NCBI RefSeq assembly: GCF_000798815.1
Contig: NZ_JTLD01000110.1
Coordinates: 65,325 to 129,324, forward strand
DNA length: 64,000 nt
Direction: 5' to 3'
DNA from: Alistipes sp. ZOR0009
GTDB taxonomy: Bacteria; Bacteroidota; Bacteroidia; Bacteroidales; ZOR0009
The position numbers and the translations under genes are program-made. Positions 25,043 to 33,057 of the stretch are shown piece after piece. The first letter of the stretch is position 1; every line of letters starts with the position of its first letter. The notes below the pieces were generated by a model. The model did not search any database. It had not been told where the DNA came from and saw nothing but the letters and a program-made list of their open reading frames with translations.

Positions 25043-26569
25043 ATGATTACTGGAGAGCTTAAATCGCAAATAGACCAAATATGGAATACCTTCTGGACGG
25101 GAGGAATCACCAACACCATAACCATCGTTGAGCAGCTTACCTACCTCATCTTTATCAAAGACCTCGACGAGAAGGAGAACCTAAACGAGCGTAAGGCCAA
25201 GCGTGGCTTTAAGTACACCCCAATTTTTGGTCCCGACCAGCAGAACTTCCGTTGGAAAAACCTTAAGGAGATGGAGGTGAATGCCCGTCACAATATATTT
25301 GCCAATACCGTAGATGGCATCTTCCCGTTTATCCGCAACCTAGGCGAGGAGAAGAGCCTCTTTAGCACCCACATGCGCAACGCCTCGTTTGGCATCTCCA
25401 AGCCACAGGTGCTCGACACCGTGATGGAGAAGCTCGAGGGCATCGACATGACCAACCAGGATACCAAGGGAGATATCTACGAGTACCTGCTCTCCAAACT
25501 CGAGGGTGGTGGCACTGCTGGCCAGTTCCGCACCCCTCGCCATATCATCAAAATGATGGTAGAGCTTACGAAGCCTACCCTCGCGGATACCATCTGCGAT
25601 CCGGCCTGTGGAACTGCTGGTTTTCTGGTTGCTGCCAAGGAGTACATCGACCATAACAACTCGGTTACCGATATCGACAGCAAGGCCGAGCACATCTCCA
25701 AAAAGATGTTTAACGGGATGGAGTTCGATGCCACCATGCTCCGCATTGCATCGATGAACCTATACCTCCACGGAGTTGGCGAGCCGCACATTATGGATGT
25801 GGATGCCGTTAGCAAGGACAACACCGTTGCCGATGCTTACACCCTTATTCTGGCCAACCCTCCATTTAAGGGTACCATCGATAAGGATAGCATTGCCGTA
25901 GGGCTTAAGAACGTTACCGACACCTCCAAAACCGAGCTGCTGTTTCTGGCGCTCATGCTGCGCCAGCTAAAGGCTGGTGGCCGCTGCGCTGTTATTGTCC
26001 CCGATGGCGTGCTCTTTGGTAGCGGCAAGGCTCATAAGAGCCTGCGCGAGGAGATTGTTGCCAACAACAAGCTCGAGGCCGTTATCTCCATGCCAAGCGG
26101 CGTGTTTAAGCCCTACGCTGGTGTAAGCACCGCCATCCTCATCTTTACCAAAACCGGAACAGGAGGTACCGACAAGGTGTGGTTCTACGACATGCAGGCC
26201 GACGGTAAAAGCCTCGACGATAAGCGCAACCTGCTGGTGGACGAGGATATCTTCAACACCTTTGCCGTTCCCAATACGCTCAGCGCCGAGGAGAAGGCGA
26301 AGCTGCACGCCAGCTTCAACATCCCCGACATCCTTGCCCGCTACCCACACCGCGCCACCGATAGCCGCGCCCGTACCGAGCAGAGCTTTCAGGTACCCTT
26401 CGCCGAAATTAAGGCCAACGATTGGGATCTCTCCATCAATAAGTACAAGGAGATTGTGTATGAGGAGGTGAAGTATGAGTCGCCTAGCAGTATTCTCTCA
26501 AGAATACAACAACTAGATAATGAAAGGAATAATTTATTAAAAATGCTTTCAATAAATAGTATAGAATAA
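25043..26569 (+). CDS. hsdM: Type I restriction-modification DNA methyltransferase (M subunit)
   Basis: This N6-adenine methyltransferase protects host DNA and forms the core of the M2S complex. The 508 residues have the HsdM N-terminal helical domain (about 5-135), SAM motif I in CDPACGTAGFLVAA (about 190) and catalytic motif IV in ILANPPFKG (about 275). The stop overlaps the hsdS start as TAATG. Codon use is GC-richer than in the variable parts of hsdS just after it. Confidence 0.96.
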   Translation: MITGELKSQIDQIWNTFWTGGITNTITIVEQLTYLIFIKDLDEKENLNERKAKRGFKYTPIFGPDQQNFRWKNLKEMEVNARHNIFANTVDGIFPFIRNLGEEKSLFSTHMRNASFGISKPQVLDTVMEKLEGIDMTNQDTKGDIYEYLLSKLEGGGTAGQFRTPRHIIKMMVELTKPTLADTICDPACGTAGFLVAAKEYIDHNNSVTDIDSKAEHISKKMFNGMEFDATMLRIASMNLYLHGVGEPHIMDVDAVSKDNTVADAYTLILANPPFKGTIDKDSIAVGLKNVTDTSKTELLFLALMLRQLKAGGRCAVIVPDGVLFGSGKAHKSLREEIVANNKLEAVISMPSGVFKPYAGVSTAILIFTKTGTGGTDKVWFYDMQADGKSLDDKRNLLVDEDIFNTFAVPNTLSAEEKAKLHASFNIPDILARYPHRATDSRARTEQSFQVPFAEIKANDWDLSINKYKEIVYEEVKYESPSSILSRIQQLDNERNNLLKMLSINSIE

Positions 26570-27741
26570 TGATTAAGTTAAATAAAATAATTACAATCAT
26601 TGGAGGTGGCACTCCTAGCAAATTAATATCTCATTATTGGAACGGGAGCATACCTTGGGCTAGTGTAAAAGATTTGCGTAGTGATTATATCGAGAAAACT
26701 ATTGATTCAATTTCACTAGAAGCAGTATCAAATAGTGCAACTCAAATTATTCCTAAAGGGTCAATAATTATAGGAACTAGAATGGCCGTTGGGAAGGTTT
26801 CTATTAATTTAGTAGATTTGGCAATAAATCAAGATTTAAAAGCAATAATTTGTTCAGATAAAGTATTTTACAAATACTTATTTTATTTTTTCAAGTCAAA
26901 AGAAGAGTGCTTAAATAGTCTAGCGAGTGGAGCGACTGTCAAAGGAATTAAATTAGAACATATCAAAAACCTCGAAATCCCCCTCCCCCCATTAGCCACC
27001 CAAAAGCACATTGCCGACATCCTCGATGCCGCCGATGCTCTACGCCGCAAAACCCAGCAAATTGTCGACAGCTACGACGAGCTCGCCCAGTCCCTCTTCT
27101 TGGAGATGTTTGGAGACCCTTTCAAAAATTCGAAAAACTGGGAACTGATTGAATTTGAAAAACTTGGTAGTTTAGATAGGGGAAAGTCAAAACATAGACC
27201 CCGAAATGCACCTGAACTTTTGGGAGGTTCACATCCATTGATTCAAACTGGGGATATTGCCAATGCTCCTTTATATATAAAGAATTATAAATCTACCTAT
27301 TCAGACATTGGACTTGCCCAAAGCAAGAAATGGCCTAAGGGCACTTTATGCATTACTATTGCAGCAAATATTGCTAAATGTAGTATTTTGTCTTTTGAAG
27401 CATGCTTCCCCGATAGCGTTGTAGGATTTATACCTAACGATAAAACAGTGAATGAATATATTTATTTCCTTTTATCAATACTTCAGGGCTCTATTGAAGA
27501 GTTAGCACCGGCTGCAGCACAAAAAAATATTAATCTCAAATTTTTAAGAGAATTACAAATTCCAACTCCTCCAATAGACCTCCAAAACCAGTTTGCCAAA
27601 AAGATAGCGCTTATAGAGCAGCAGAAGGAGCTGGCCAGGCAGAGCCTAGCCGAAAGCGAGAACCTCTTTAACGCCCTACTGCAAAAGGCCTTTAAGGGCG
27701 AGCTGGTACCCGAGCCACAGCCCGCCGAGCAGGCCGTGTAG
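26569..27741 (+). CDS. hsdS: Type I restriction-modification specificity subunit
   Basis: HsdS sets the bipartite DNA target. The 390 residues contain two target-recognition domains (about 1-140 and 180-335), each followed by a conserved coiled-coil: PLPPLATQKHIADILDAADA near 142, and IDLQNQFAKKIALIEQQKEL near 340. Both recognition domains are visibly AT-rich, while the conserved spacers are GC-rich like hsdM, a mosaic expected if recognition domains were swapped. hsdR is not next: it starts 5.3 kb further on, after three toxin-antitoxin-like modules. Confidence 0.94.
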   Translation: MIKLNKIITIIGGGTPSKLISHYWNGSIPWASVKDLRSDYIEKTIDSISLEAVSNSATQIIPKGSIIIGTRMAVGKVSINLVDLAINQDLKAIICSDKVFYKYLFYFFKSKEECLNSLASGATVKGIKLEHIKNLEIPLPPLATQKHIADILDAADALRRKTQQIVDSYDELAQSLFLEMFGDPFKNSKNWELIEFEKLGSLDRGKSKHRPRNAPELLGGSHPLIQTGDIANAPLYIKNYKSTYSDIGLAQSKKWPKGTLCITIAANIAKCSILSFEACFPDSVVGFIPNDKTVNEYIYFLLSILQGSIEELAPAAAQKNINLKFLRELQIPTPPIDLQNQFAKKIALIEQQKELARQSLAESENLFNALLQKAFKGELVPEPQPAEQAV

Positions 27742-27743
27742 CG

Positions 27744-27828
27744 CCATAAAATACAAAAGCAGAGGTTAGAGGCCTCTGCTTTTTGCTTTGTGCTATTGGG
27801 CATTTCGTGATACGAGCGTAGTAATACT
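27744..27828. repeat. Direct repeat C, copy 1, containing a terminator
   Basis: An 85-bp sequence starting CCATAAAATACAAAAGCAGA, three bases after the hsdS stop. It contains a terminator hairpin (AAAAGCAGAGG / CCTCTGCTTTT, 27755-27783) and ends near GTAATACT. A near-identical copy lies at 29235-29321, on the far side of the three-gene module. Confidence 0.9.
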
Positions 27829-27911
27829 AAAATCAAACGGGTTTAACTTACTCCCGTTAAAAAAATATTTCTCTAAAAAACCTATACTCAAAGCACAAAC
27901 AACTTTATTTT

Positions 27912-27969
27912 TATATTTGTTAAACAAAAGGCAATGTTAAAACACCAACAAGTTTAGTTATAACTAAAC
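27912..27969 (+). promoter_or_regulatory. Promoter and palindromic operator of the HigBA-SecB-like module
   Basis: A -7 box TATATTTG (27912-27919) overlaps an inverted repeat TTTGTTAAACAAA (27916-27928). A perfect 18-bp palindrome GTTTAGTTATAACTAAAC (27952-27969) ends three bases before the toxin ATG. This is a likely site for autorepression by the HTH antitoxin. Confidence 0.6.
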
Positions 27970-27972
27970 AAA

Positions 27973-28362
27973 ATGAATACATTTGCGTTACATAAAATAG
28001 AAGAAATTGTTGGCCGTCTCGAAGTATTCAAGCTCACGGTAGATGGAGAGTGCGAGTACGACAGCTTCGAAAGGGAGGTTGAGGCGGAAGGCTCCTACCT
28101 CTCCGAGCTAACCACCATACAGGTTCGCCTACAGGAGATGGCCGAGCTAAAATCGCTTCCGGATACTAAATTTAAGGACATTACCCCAGAAAAGGAAAAG
28201 GTAAAGGAGTATGAAGTAAAAACTAAGCACCTTAGGGTCTACCTACTTCACGACGTTCCTAATGGTAGGGTGATTGTCTGTGCGGGGAAAAAGACCAGCC
28301 AAAAAAAGGATATTAAGCACTTCAGAGAGGTAAAGAAAAGATATTTAGAAAACAAAAAGTAA
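27973..28362 (+). CDS. HigB/RelE-like toxin of a TAC module
   Basis: A 129-residue protein whose C-terminal part (about 80-129: KTKHLRVYLLHDVPNG, then VIVCAGKKTSQKKDIKHF) resembles RelE/HigB-type (Gp49-like) mRNA interferases. The N-terminal 70 residues are helical and charged. The usual basic catalytic cluster near the C-terminus is present (KKTSQKKD, KKRY). It is first in a toxin-antitoxin-chaperone order and is followed after 6 nt by an HTH antitoxin. Toxic activity is inferred from family and context. Confidence 0.65.
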   Translation: MNTFALHKIEEIVGRLEVFKLTVDGECEYDSFEREVEAEGSYLSELTTIQVRLQEMAELKSLPDTKFKDITPEKEKVKEYEVKTKHLRVYLLHDVPNGRVIVCAGKKTSQKKDIKHFREVKKRYLENKK

Positions 28363-28368
28363 CCAGCT

Positions 28369-28797
28369 ATGAAAACAAGGGAAGAACTTATAAAAACACC
28401 GGAATACTGGTTCGAAACTATTCAAAACGAAATTTACAGGCAGCTTGCCGAATATATGGAAGCTAACAATATTTCCCGTACAAAGCTAGCCGAAGAGATG
28501 AAGGTCTCCAAAGGATACATCACCCAAATACTTAATGGCGACTTCAACTGCTCGCTGCGCAAGCTTATAGAGCTGTCGTTGTTTATCGACAAAGCTCCGG
28601 TAGTTGAATTTAAATCAATTGAATCAGTTATACAAGAGTACAACGCAAAGGTTGAAATACCCTACAACGCTATAATCGACAAAAGAGCCACAAGCGCTAC
28701 AGTTCAATCTGCGGCAGCTGTCAATAGTAATATCTCCATTGCCTACTCCGTATTTGCCAAAGTAACCGAAGAAGAAAAAAAAGATAAAGCCGCTTAA
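28369..28797 (+). CDS. HTH (XRE/HigA-like) antitoxin with C-terminal extension
   Basis: A 142-residue protein with an XRE-type helix-turn-helix at about 28-75 (NISRTKLAEEMKVSKGYITQ, then ILNGDFNCSLRKLIELS). After the HTH comes a 55-residue tail with an alanine/hydrophobic run (SAAAVNSNISIAYSVFAKV) and a charged end. In TAC systems such tails act as a chaperone-addiction segment that must be held by the SecB-like partner; that role here is inferred. The next gene starts 2 nt after its stop. Confidence 0.75.
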   Translation: MKTREELIKTPEYWFETIQNEIYRQLAEYMEANNISRTKLAEEMKVSKGYITQILNGDFNCSLRKLIELSLFIDKAPVVEFKSIESVIQEYNAKVEIPYNAIIDKRATSATVQSAAAVNSNISIAYSVFAKVTEEEKKDKAA

Positions 28798-28799
28798 GC

Positions 28800-29228
28800 A
28801 TGGATACATTTGAGATAGGAATCAGCAAAATAAAAGACATCGAGTTCTTAGTAGACGAGAGCATTGCTGTAAGCTCGCCCGATGCCATTTCCATTAACTT
28901 TGAGGTAAACCTAAATGTTAATGCCGAATTGAAAATGCTAGATCTTGTTTTAACGGTTAAATACCTCTACAATGGCGAGCAAAACTTTCTAAAAATAAAA
29001 ACAAGCAACGTATTTCTTGTTCCCTCATTCGACCAGCTGGGCAAGGATGACAATGGAGACCTTCTGTTGCCCGACGGGCTTCTTGTTACCATGCTTAGCC
29101 TTTCGATCTCGCATACGAGGGCTCTCCTGGCAAAGAATAGCTTAGGCACCAAGTTTTCCGACTACTACCTACCAATAGTAAACCCGGCCGAATTAGCCGC
29201 AGACCTGTTCGGTATTAAGCAGCAGTAG
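28800..29228 (+). CDS. SecB-like chaperone of a TAC module
   Basis: A 142-residue protein with a SecB-like pattern: alternating beta strands (FEVNLNVNAELK, DLVLTVKYLYNGEQNFLKI) followed by a long helix with SISHTRALLAKNSLGTKF and the ending YYLPIVNPAELAADLFG, close to SecB-type C-terminal helices and the xLPxxNP turn. Position directly after a HigB-HigA pair repeats the M. tuberculosis Rv1955-1956-1957 order. I infer that it stabilises the antitoxin. A remote-homology search would be needed to exclude another fold. Confidence 0.6.
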   Translation: MDTFEIGISKIKDIEFLVDESIAVSSPDAISINFEVNLNVNAELKMLDLVLTVKYLYNGEQNFLKIKTSNVFLVPSFDQLGKDDNGDLLLPDGLLVTMLSLSISHTRALLAKNSLGTKFSDYYLPIVNPAELAADLFGIKQQ

Positions 29229-29234
29229 TTGCCA

Positions 29235-29321
29235 CCATAAAATACAAAAGCAGAGGTTACCGGCCTCTGCTTTTTGCTTTGTGCTATTGGGGATTTCGCG
29301 ATACGAGCATAGCGTAATACT
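29235..29321. repeat. Direct repeat C, copy 2, containing a terminator
   Basis: An 87-bp near-copy of 27744-27828, starting 7 nt after the SecB-like stop and including the same AAAAGCAGAGG / CCTCTGCTTTT hairpin. With copy 1 it brackets the three-gene module exactly. Confidence 0.9.
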
Positions 29322-29535
29322 TACTTTTTATGGGGAATTTCTAGTTCATCCATCTCATCAAGCGGGCCCCCGCTCGATAATAAAGAAATCGCCTCAACCA
29401 AAAACTCCTTTTGAGGCTTGCATATCCATCGCATATCTCAAACCTTTCACATATTGCTCTCCCTTCCTTTGGGTAGAACTCAGGCTAGATGTTTCCGATA
29501 ATTTTCTTCTTTTTATCAACATTTACTATTGCAGA

Positions 29536-29568
29536 TTTGTTGTTATTATAATTTTTACAATAAATTTG
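29536..29568 (+). promoter_or_regulatory. Promoter of the XRE-ImmA/IrrE-PIN operon
   Basis: A -33 TTTG (29536-29539) and a -7 TAAATTTG (29561-29568) with a 21-nt spacer fit the Bacteroidetes consensus. Transcription would start near 29575, 30 nt before the ATG at 29605, which supports that start. Confidence 0.65.
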
Positions 29569-29604
29569 CAACATCACGTTGCCAATAAACCAATACTACC
29601 ATCC

Positions 29605-29949
29605 ATGTCTAACAATGCTGTTGTCTCTAAAAATTTAAAAGTCTTACGTGATAAATTTGGCTACAGCCAAGACTTTATAGGTCAAACGCTTGGTGTTTCT
29701 CACACTATTGTTTCAAGATACGAGTCTGGCGAATCTACCATTCCTTCCGAATCCCTCGAAAAGTTAGCTCTTTTGTATGGTATCGATGAGTACGATTTTT
29801 ATGAAGAAAGCATAGACATGCAACAGGCTACTACAGCCTTAGCATTTCGTGCCGACGAGCTTGAGGTTGAAGATTTGTCCGTGATTCTTGAGTTCAAAAA
29901 AATTGTCAGAAACTATCTAAACATGAAACAAGCGGTTCAAAATGAGTAA
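29605..29949 (+). CDS. XRE-family transcriptional regulator
   Basis: A 114-residue regulator with an XRE helix-turn-helix at about 8-62 (FGYSQDFIGQTLGVSHTIVS, then RYESGESTIPSESLEKLA) and a C-terminal helical part. An in-frame extension back to 29281 runs over repeat C and the promoter and is rejected. It overlaps the ImmA/IrrE-like gene by 8 nt. Such pairs act like ImmR-ImmA, where the peptidase cleaves or inactivates the repressor. Confidence 0.88.
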   Translation: MSNNAVVSKNLKVLRDKFGYSQDFIGQTLGVSHTIVSRYESGESTIPSESLEKLALLYGIDEYDFYEESIDMQQATTALAFRADELEVEDLSVILEFKKIVRNYLNMKQAVQNE

Positions 29950-30691
29950 GGAGCTACAGGAAAAAAACGCCAACTCATTCCGTCAAGCCAACGGGTTGAG
30001 TCTAACAGAACCGATCCGTATTAAGAGCATCCTTCAGAGCAACCAAATCTTAACGGTTTACCGTAAGTTGAGTTCCGGTTTTTCGGGCATGGCGATACGA
30101 ACGGGTACCCCAGGTAGTTATAAGCGATTCATTCTTATTAATAGCGACCACTCTATTGGCAAGCAGCACTTCACCATTTGCCATGAGCTATACCACCTAT
30201 TCTTTCAGGAGAACTTTGTTTACAGCACGAGTGCCGCAGGTAAATTTGATCCTAAAGGAGACAAAGAGGAGTATAATGCCGACCTATTTGCTTCTCGCTT
30301 ACTGCTTCCAACTGCTGGCATTCAAAAGCTTATTCCCGACCATGAAATGCCTAAAAATAGGATTACGCTTAAAACAATTTTAAGTATAGAAAACTACTTT
30401 TCTTCATCGCGAAGCGCTCTCCTATACCGGCTTAAAGAGTTGGGCCATATCGACACTTCATTCTACAATCAATATAGCACTAGAATAATACATGGGGCGT
30501 TATCTTATGGTTACCAAACCGACCTCTATAATTCTGGCAACGACAACCTTGTGATTGGTGACTACGGAATAATTGCCCGCGACCTTTTTGATGGTGGTAA
30601 AATATCAGAAAGCCATTATTTTACGCTGCTCGAAGATATAGGTATAAACATACAAGAATTAGAGGATAATGGCTGCCGACCAGAAGAGTAA
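29942..30691 (+). CDS. ImmA/IrrE-family metallopeptidase
   Basis: A 249-residue zinc peptidase. The HExxH motif is HELYH (residues 81-85, in FTICHELYHLFF), followed by the helix EEYNADLFASRLLLP with the third ligand. In ImmA and IrrE (PprI) relatives the substrate is the adjacent XRE repressor. It overlaps the XRE gene by 8 nt and the PIN-like gene by 23 nt, so all three are translationally linked. It may act as regulator or as part of an antitoxin. Confidence 0.88.
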   Translation: MSKELQEKNANSFRQANGLSLTEPIRIKSILQSNQILTVYRKLSSGFSGMAIRTGTPGSYKRFILINSDHSIGKQHFTICHELYHLFFQENFVYSTSAAGKFDPKGDKEEYNADLFASRLLLPTAGIQKLIPDHEMPKNRITLKTILSIENYFSSSRSALLYRLKELGHIDTSFYNQYSTRIIHGALSYGYQTDLYNSGNDNLVIGDYGIIARDLFDGGKISESHYFTLLEDIGINIQELEDNGCRPEE

Positions 30692-31223
30692 CCGAATTAT
30701 CGTCATTGATGCCGATGTTGTCTCCCATTTTATTGAGGCTGGTGAAATACTCTACATCAATAAAATATTTCCCTATCCCATTAAAATTTTACCACAAGTT
30801 CTTAATGAGCTAAATCGATTTACTAGGCGTAAAAAAGAGGTTGATAATATTATTAACCTGAAGGTTATCGAGCCAATAGACTTCCCTGAAGACAATCCTC
30901 AAGTAAGAAAAGAATATCTATATATTAAGAACAAAATGTTCAAAGGTGATGGCGAAAGTGCCTGTTTGGCCTATGCGAGGTACACCGAAAACATAATTGC
31001 TAGTAGTAACCTAAAGGATATCGATAATTACTGCAAAATGCACGAAGTAATATACCTTACCACATTCGACTTTCTTTACCAGGCTTTACAAATTGGCTTA
31101 TTCGACGCTAAAAGGTGCGATGCATTTATACAAGCTAATCTAGCAAAAAATCCCCCAGCCATTTTTCCTTGTAAAACCATTGCCCAATACACCGGTAGAA
31201 ATATTTCCTCCCTTTTAGGTTAG
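30669..31223 (+). CDS. PIN-domain-like putative ribonuclease toxin
   Basis: A 184-residue protein with the acidic residues of a PIN nuclease: IVIDADVVSHF near residue 12, LNELNRF near 48, GDGESACLAYAR near 99 and an acidic position near 135 (TTFDFL). PIN proteins such as VapC cleave RNA with Mg2+. The 23-nt overlap with the ImmA/IrrE-like gene suggests tight coupling, and a trio of XRE, COG2856-type peptidase and PIN fits earlier predictions of a toxin-antitoxin class. Length is somewhat above typical VapC (130-140). Confidence 0.75.
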   Translation: MAADQKSNRIIVIDADVVSHFIEAGEILYINKIFPYPIKILPQVLNELNRFTRRKKEVDNIINLKVIEPIDFPEDNPQVRKEYLYIKNKMFKGDGESACLAYARYTENIIASSNLKDIDNYCKMHEVIYLTTFDFLYQALQIGLFDAKRCDAFIQANLAKNPPAIFPCKTIAQYTGRNISSLLG

Positions 31224-31283
31224 TTTTAAAAAATCAAATTAAGGTAAACTTCAAACTTCTACTACGCAAGTTTTGACTCCCCG

Positions 31284-32288
31284 TTAGGCCTCGTTCAGTT
31301 CAAACCCATACTGGTAGCTTATCAGCTTACGCTCGTCCTGATTGTCAAGCCACGCTTTCTCTCGGTGGCTAATTTCAATAATATCTTGAGTCGTAACCTC
31401 CTTAAACCTACTGGCGACACTTTCGAGTACTGCTAGCTCTACTTGGGTAAAAAGTTCGTTTTTAAACTGCCTGTTTTTAGTTAGAGTAAACTGCTCTCCA
31501 GTTCCACCATCCGTAAAATATTTATAGTTTATATATACTTCCTGATTCTTGGTAAGATACTCAAATATACTGTCGTAGTTGTTTGGTACTGGTCCCATTG
31601 GAATTGCTCTATACTGTACGCCACTTATTGAGAAGCCACTCTTCCGATACATCTCAAAATCAGCATAAAAAAGCAGTTTATTAAGCTTCGTTTTCCATGG
31701 TTCCAGCCTTTCGCTAAAGAATACCACCATCTCGGTAAACTTTCGTAGATCGGGCACTTTATAGCCAGTATACGAGCTAGGGGCACAAGCTTCCAAAAAA
31801 TACCTTTCAAGTTGCCTTTGGTGCTTATGCGTTTTATCATTGTCAAGCAGAACCTCTACTCGTTGGTTTATCTTGTCCTTTATTTTTTGCTCTAACGTAC
31901 TACATAGATTAACTAGTTTCCTAAATTCGTGAGGATTCTCCACTAGCTGAATCAGCTTTGCATTCGACTGGTTGGGAACCTCTCCCGCCTCATACTGGCG
32001 GTAAACGTTAGCTCCAAAGCCTAGAATATCCGACATTTTTGATGCCGAAACATCATACTTTTCTCTCACTGCGGATATTTGTTCCGGGAAGGGTATATTA
32101 TACTTCTCCCTATATTGGTTAACTGCCTGGTTGTAGTTTAATTCTGCCAAAATGCCATCTTCTAGCTGCTCGCCTGTATCCTCACACTTGTAAAAATGGG
32201 CCAGTATCCTAAATTCTTCCTTTCTAAAAGTAAGAGTCCTCCATTCCTTAACTATAGGCATTTCTTTTCCTGTAAATGGGCTCTTCAT
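31284..32288 (-). CDS. PanA (Panacea/SocA-like, DUF4065) antitoxin with MqsA-type HTH
   Basis: A 334-residue protein. The N-terminal part (about 70-130) is an MqsA/XRE-type HTH (EQISAVREKYDVSASKMSDI, then LGFGANVYRQYEAGEVPNQS). The C-terminal half is a Panacea/DUF4065 domain (about 185-290: TKLNKLLFYADFEMYRKSG, VQYRAIPMGPVPNNYDSIF). The MqsA N-terminal zinc finger is missing: only one Cys remains there. Panacea domains are known as exchangeable antitoxins that neutralise many toxin types. The ATG overlaps the toxin stop by 4 nt (ATGA). Confidence 0.85.
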   Translation of the reverse strand: MKSPFTGKEMPIVKEWRTLTFRKEEFRILAHFYKCEDTGEQLEDGILAELNYNQAVNQYREKYNIPFPEQISAVREKYDVSASKMSDILGFGANVYRQYEAGEVPNQSNAKLIQLVENPHEFRKLVNLCSTLEQKIKDKINQRVEVLLDNDKTHKHQRQLERYFLEACAPSSYTGYKVPDLRKFTEMVVFFSERLEPWKTKLNKLLFYADFEMYRKSGFSISGVQYRAIPMGPVPNNYDSIFEYLTKNQEVYINYKYFTDGGTGEQFTLTKNRQFKNELFTQVELAVLESVASRFKEVTTQDIIEISHREKAWLDNQDERKLISYQYGFELNEA

Positions 32289-32650
32289 GGCTTTTGCATT
32301 TTAAATGGATATGTCATCGGATGCTCTGCTACGTGAAATGATATGCAAATCACATTACTGTTTGGCACTCCCATGCTTATTTTGATATAAATTTCTTTGC
32401 CTTTTACGCTTTTCCCAAAAACCCACATCGGAGGTAACCCTAGCATTTTTTCTTCCAGTGGGCCTGTCGTGTAATCTTCAATATTCAGTGCAAGCACTGT
32501 TTCTTTTCTACAGTTAGGGGATATTTCTAAATCTAGTAAGGCTTGCTGATTCTTTCCACGTCCATCTAAAAATAGAATATCGAAAACTGCTATCTTAACA
32601 CCTAACTCCTTCAAGAAAGCTTCTACATCTTGCTTGGTTGTCATTGGCAT
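32285..32650 (-). CDS. MqsR-like toxin paired with PanA
   Basis: A 121-residue protein. The segment GKEIYIKISMGV followed by VICISFHVAEHPMTYPFK resembles the MqsR / DUF4258 end of RelE-fold ribonucleases. It lies upstream of the PanA-type antitoxin, starts behind a clear GGAGG ribosome binding site, and is preceded by an MqsA-like palindrome. I infer an RNase toxin from context and end motif; catalytic residues cannot be confirmed by eye. An in-frame ATG two codons later is an alternative start. Confidence 0.62.
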   Translation of the reverse strand: MPMTTKQDVEAFLKELGVKIAVFDILFLDGRGKNQQALLDLEISPNCRKETVLALNIEDYTTGPLEEKMLGLPPMWVFGKSVKGKEIYIKISMGVPNSNVICISFHVAEHPMTYPFKMQKP

Positions 32651-32660
32651 TTTACCTCCA

Positions 32661-32707
32661 CAAATATATTTCAGTTTCTACAATAATTCAACTTTAAAGT
32701 TGAATTA
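32661..32707 (-). promoter_or_regulatory. Promoter and 24-bp perfect palindrome of the toxin-PanA operon
   Basis: A -7 box TATATTTG on the minus strand (32661-32668) lies just before the ribosome binding site. Upstream of it is a perfect 24-bp palindrome (32684-32707) with half-site TAATTCAACTTT, placed over the -33 region, where antitoxin binding would block RNA polymerase. Confidence 0.68.
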
Positions 32708-33057
32708 CTTGACACATAACGTATTTTTTACAGTAAAATAGGGAATACAACTCTGTCTAACTGCTAAAATTACCATTTATTCATAAAGTTAATCTCTAAT
32801 CCCCTAAAAACATTATATCTTAAACAATTTTACTACAACACACAATTTCAATCTCTTATTTTTAGATCAGCCCATTATCACACCTGTATGATAATGGGCA
32901 AGCGCAACGATAAAAATCAGAATGCTGGTTACTTCACTATCATATCTCATTAAAGCAATTTTTCTCCATACCATATCGGTAAAAATGTTAATTTGCAGCG
33001 TTATTCGTAATCTTCTTTTAAAAAGAAACTCATATATCTACCTAAAGGCTTATTGTA
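32708..33057. other. Spacer between the toxin operon and hsdR, with a hairpin
   Basis: AT-rich, no gene seen. An 11-bp perfect hairpin GCCCATTATCA / TGATAATGGGC with an 8-nt loop sits at 32870-32899, about 160 nt before hsdR. The TTAATTTG near 32990 could be a weak -7 element for hsdR. Confidence 0.5.

Noticed and set aside
27744-29321. Direct repeats around the TAC module considered as integron attC sites or IS ends
   Set aside because: No integrase, no attC core sites and no transposase. The repeats look like terminator-containing sequences in direct orientation.
29281-29604. N-terminal extension of the XRE regulator
   Set aside because: The region contains repeat C and a well-formed promoter just upstream of the ATG at 29605.
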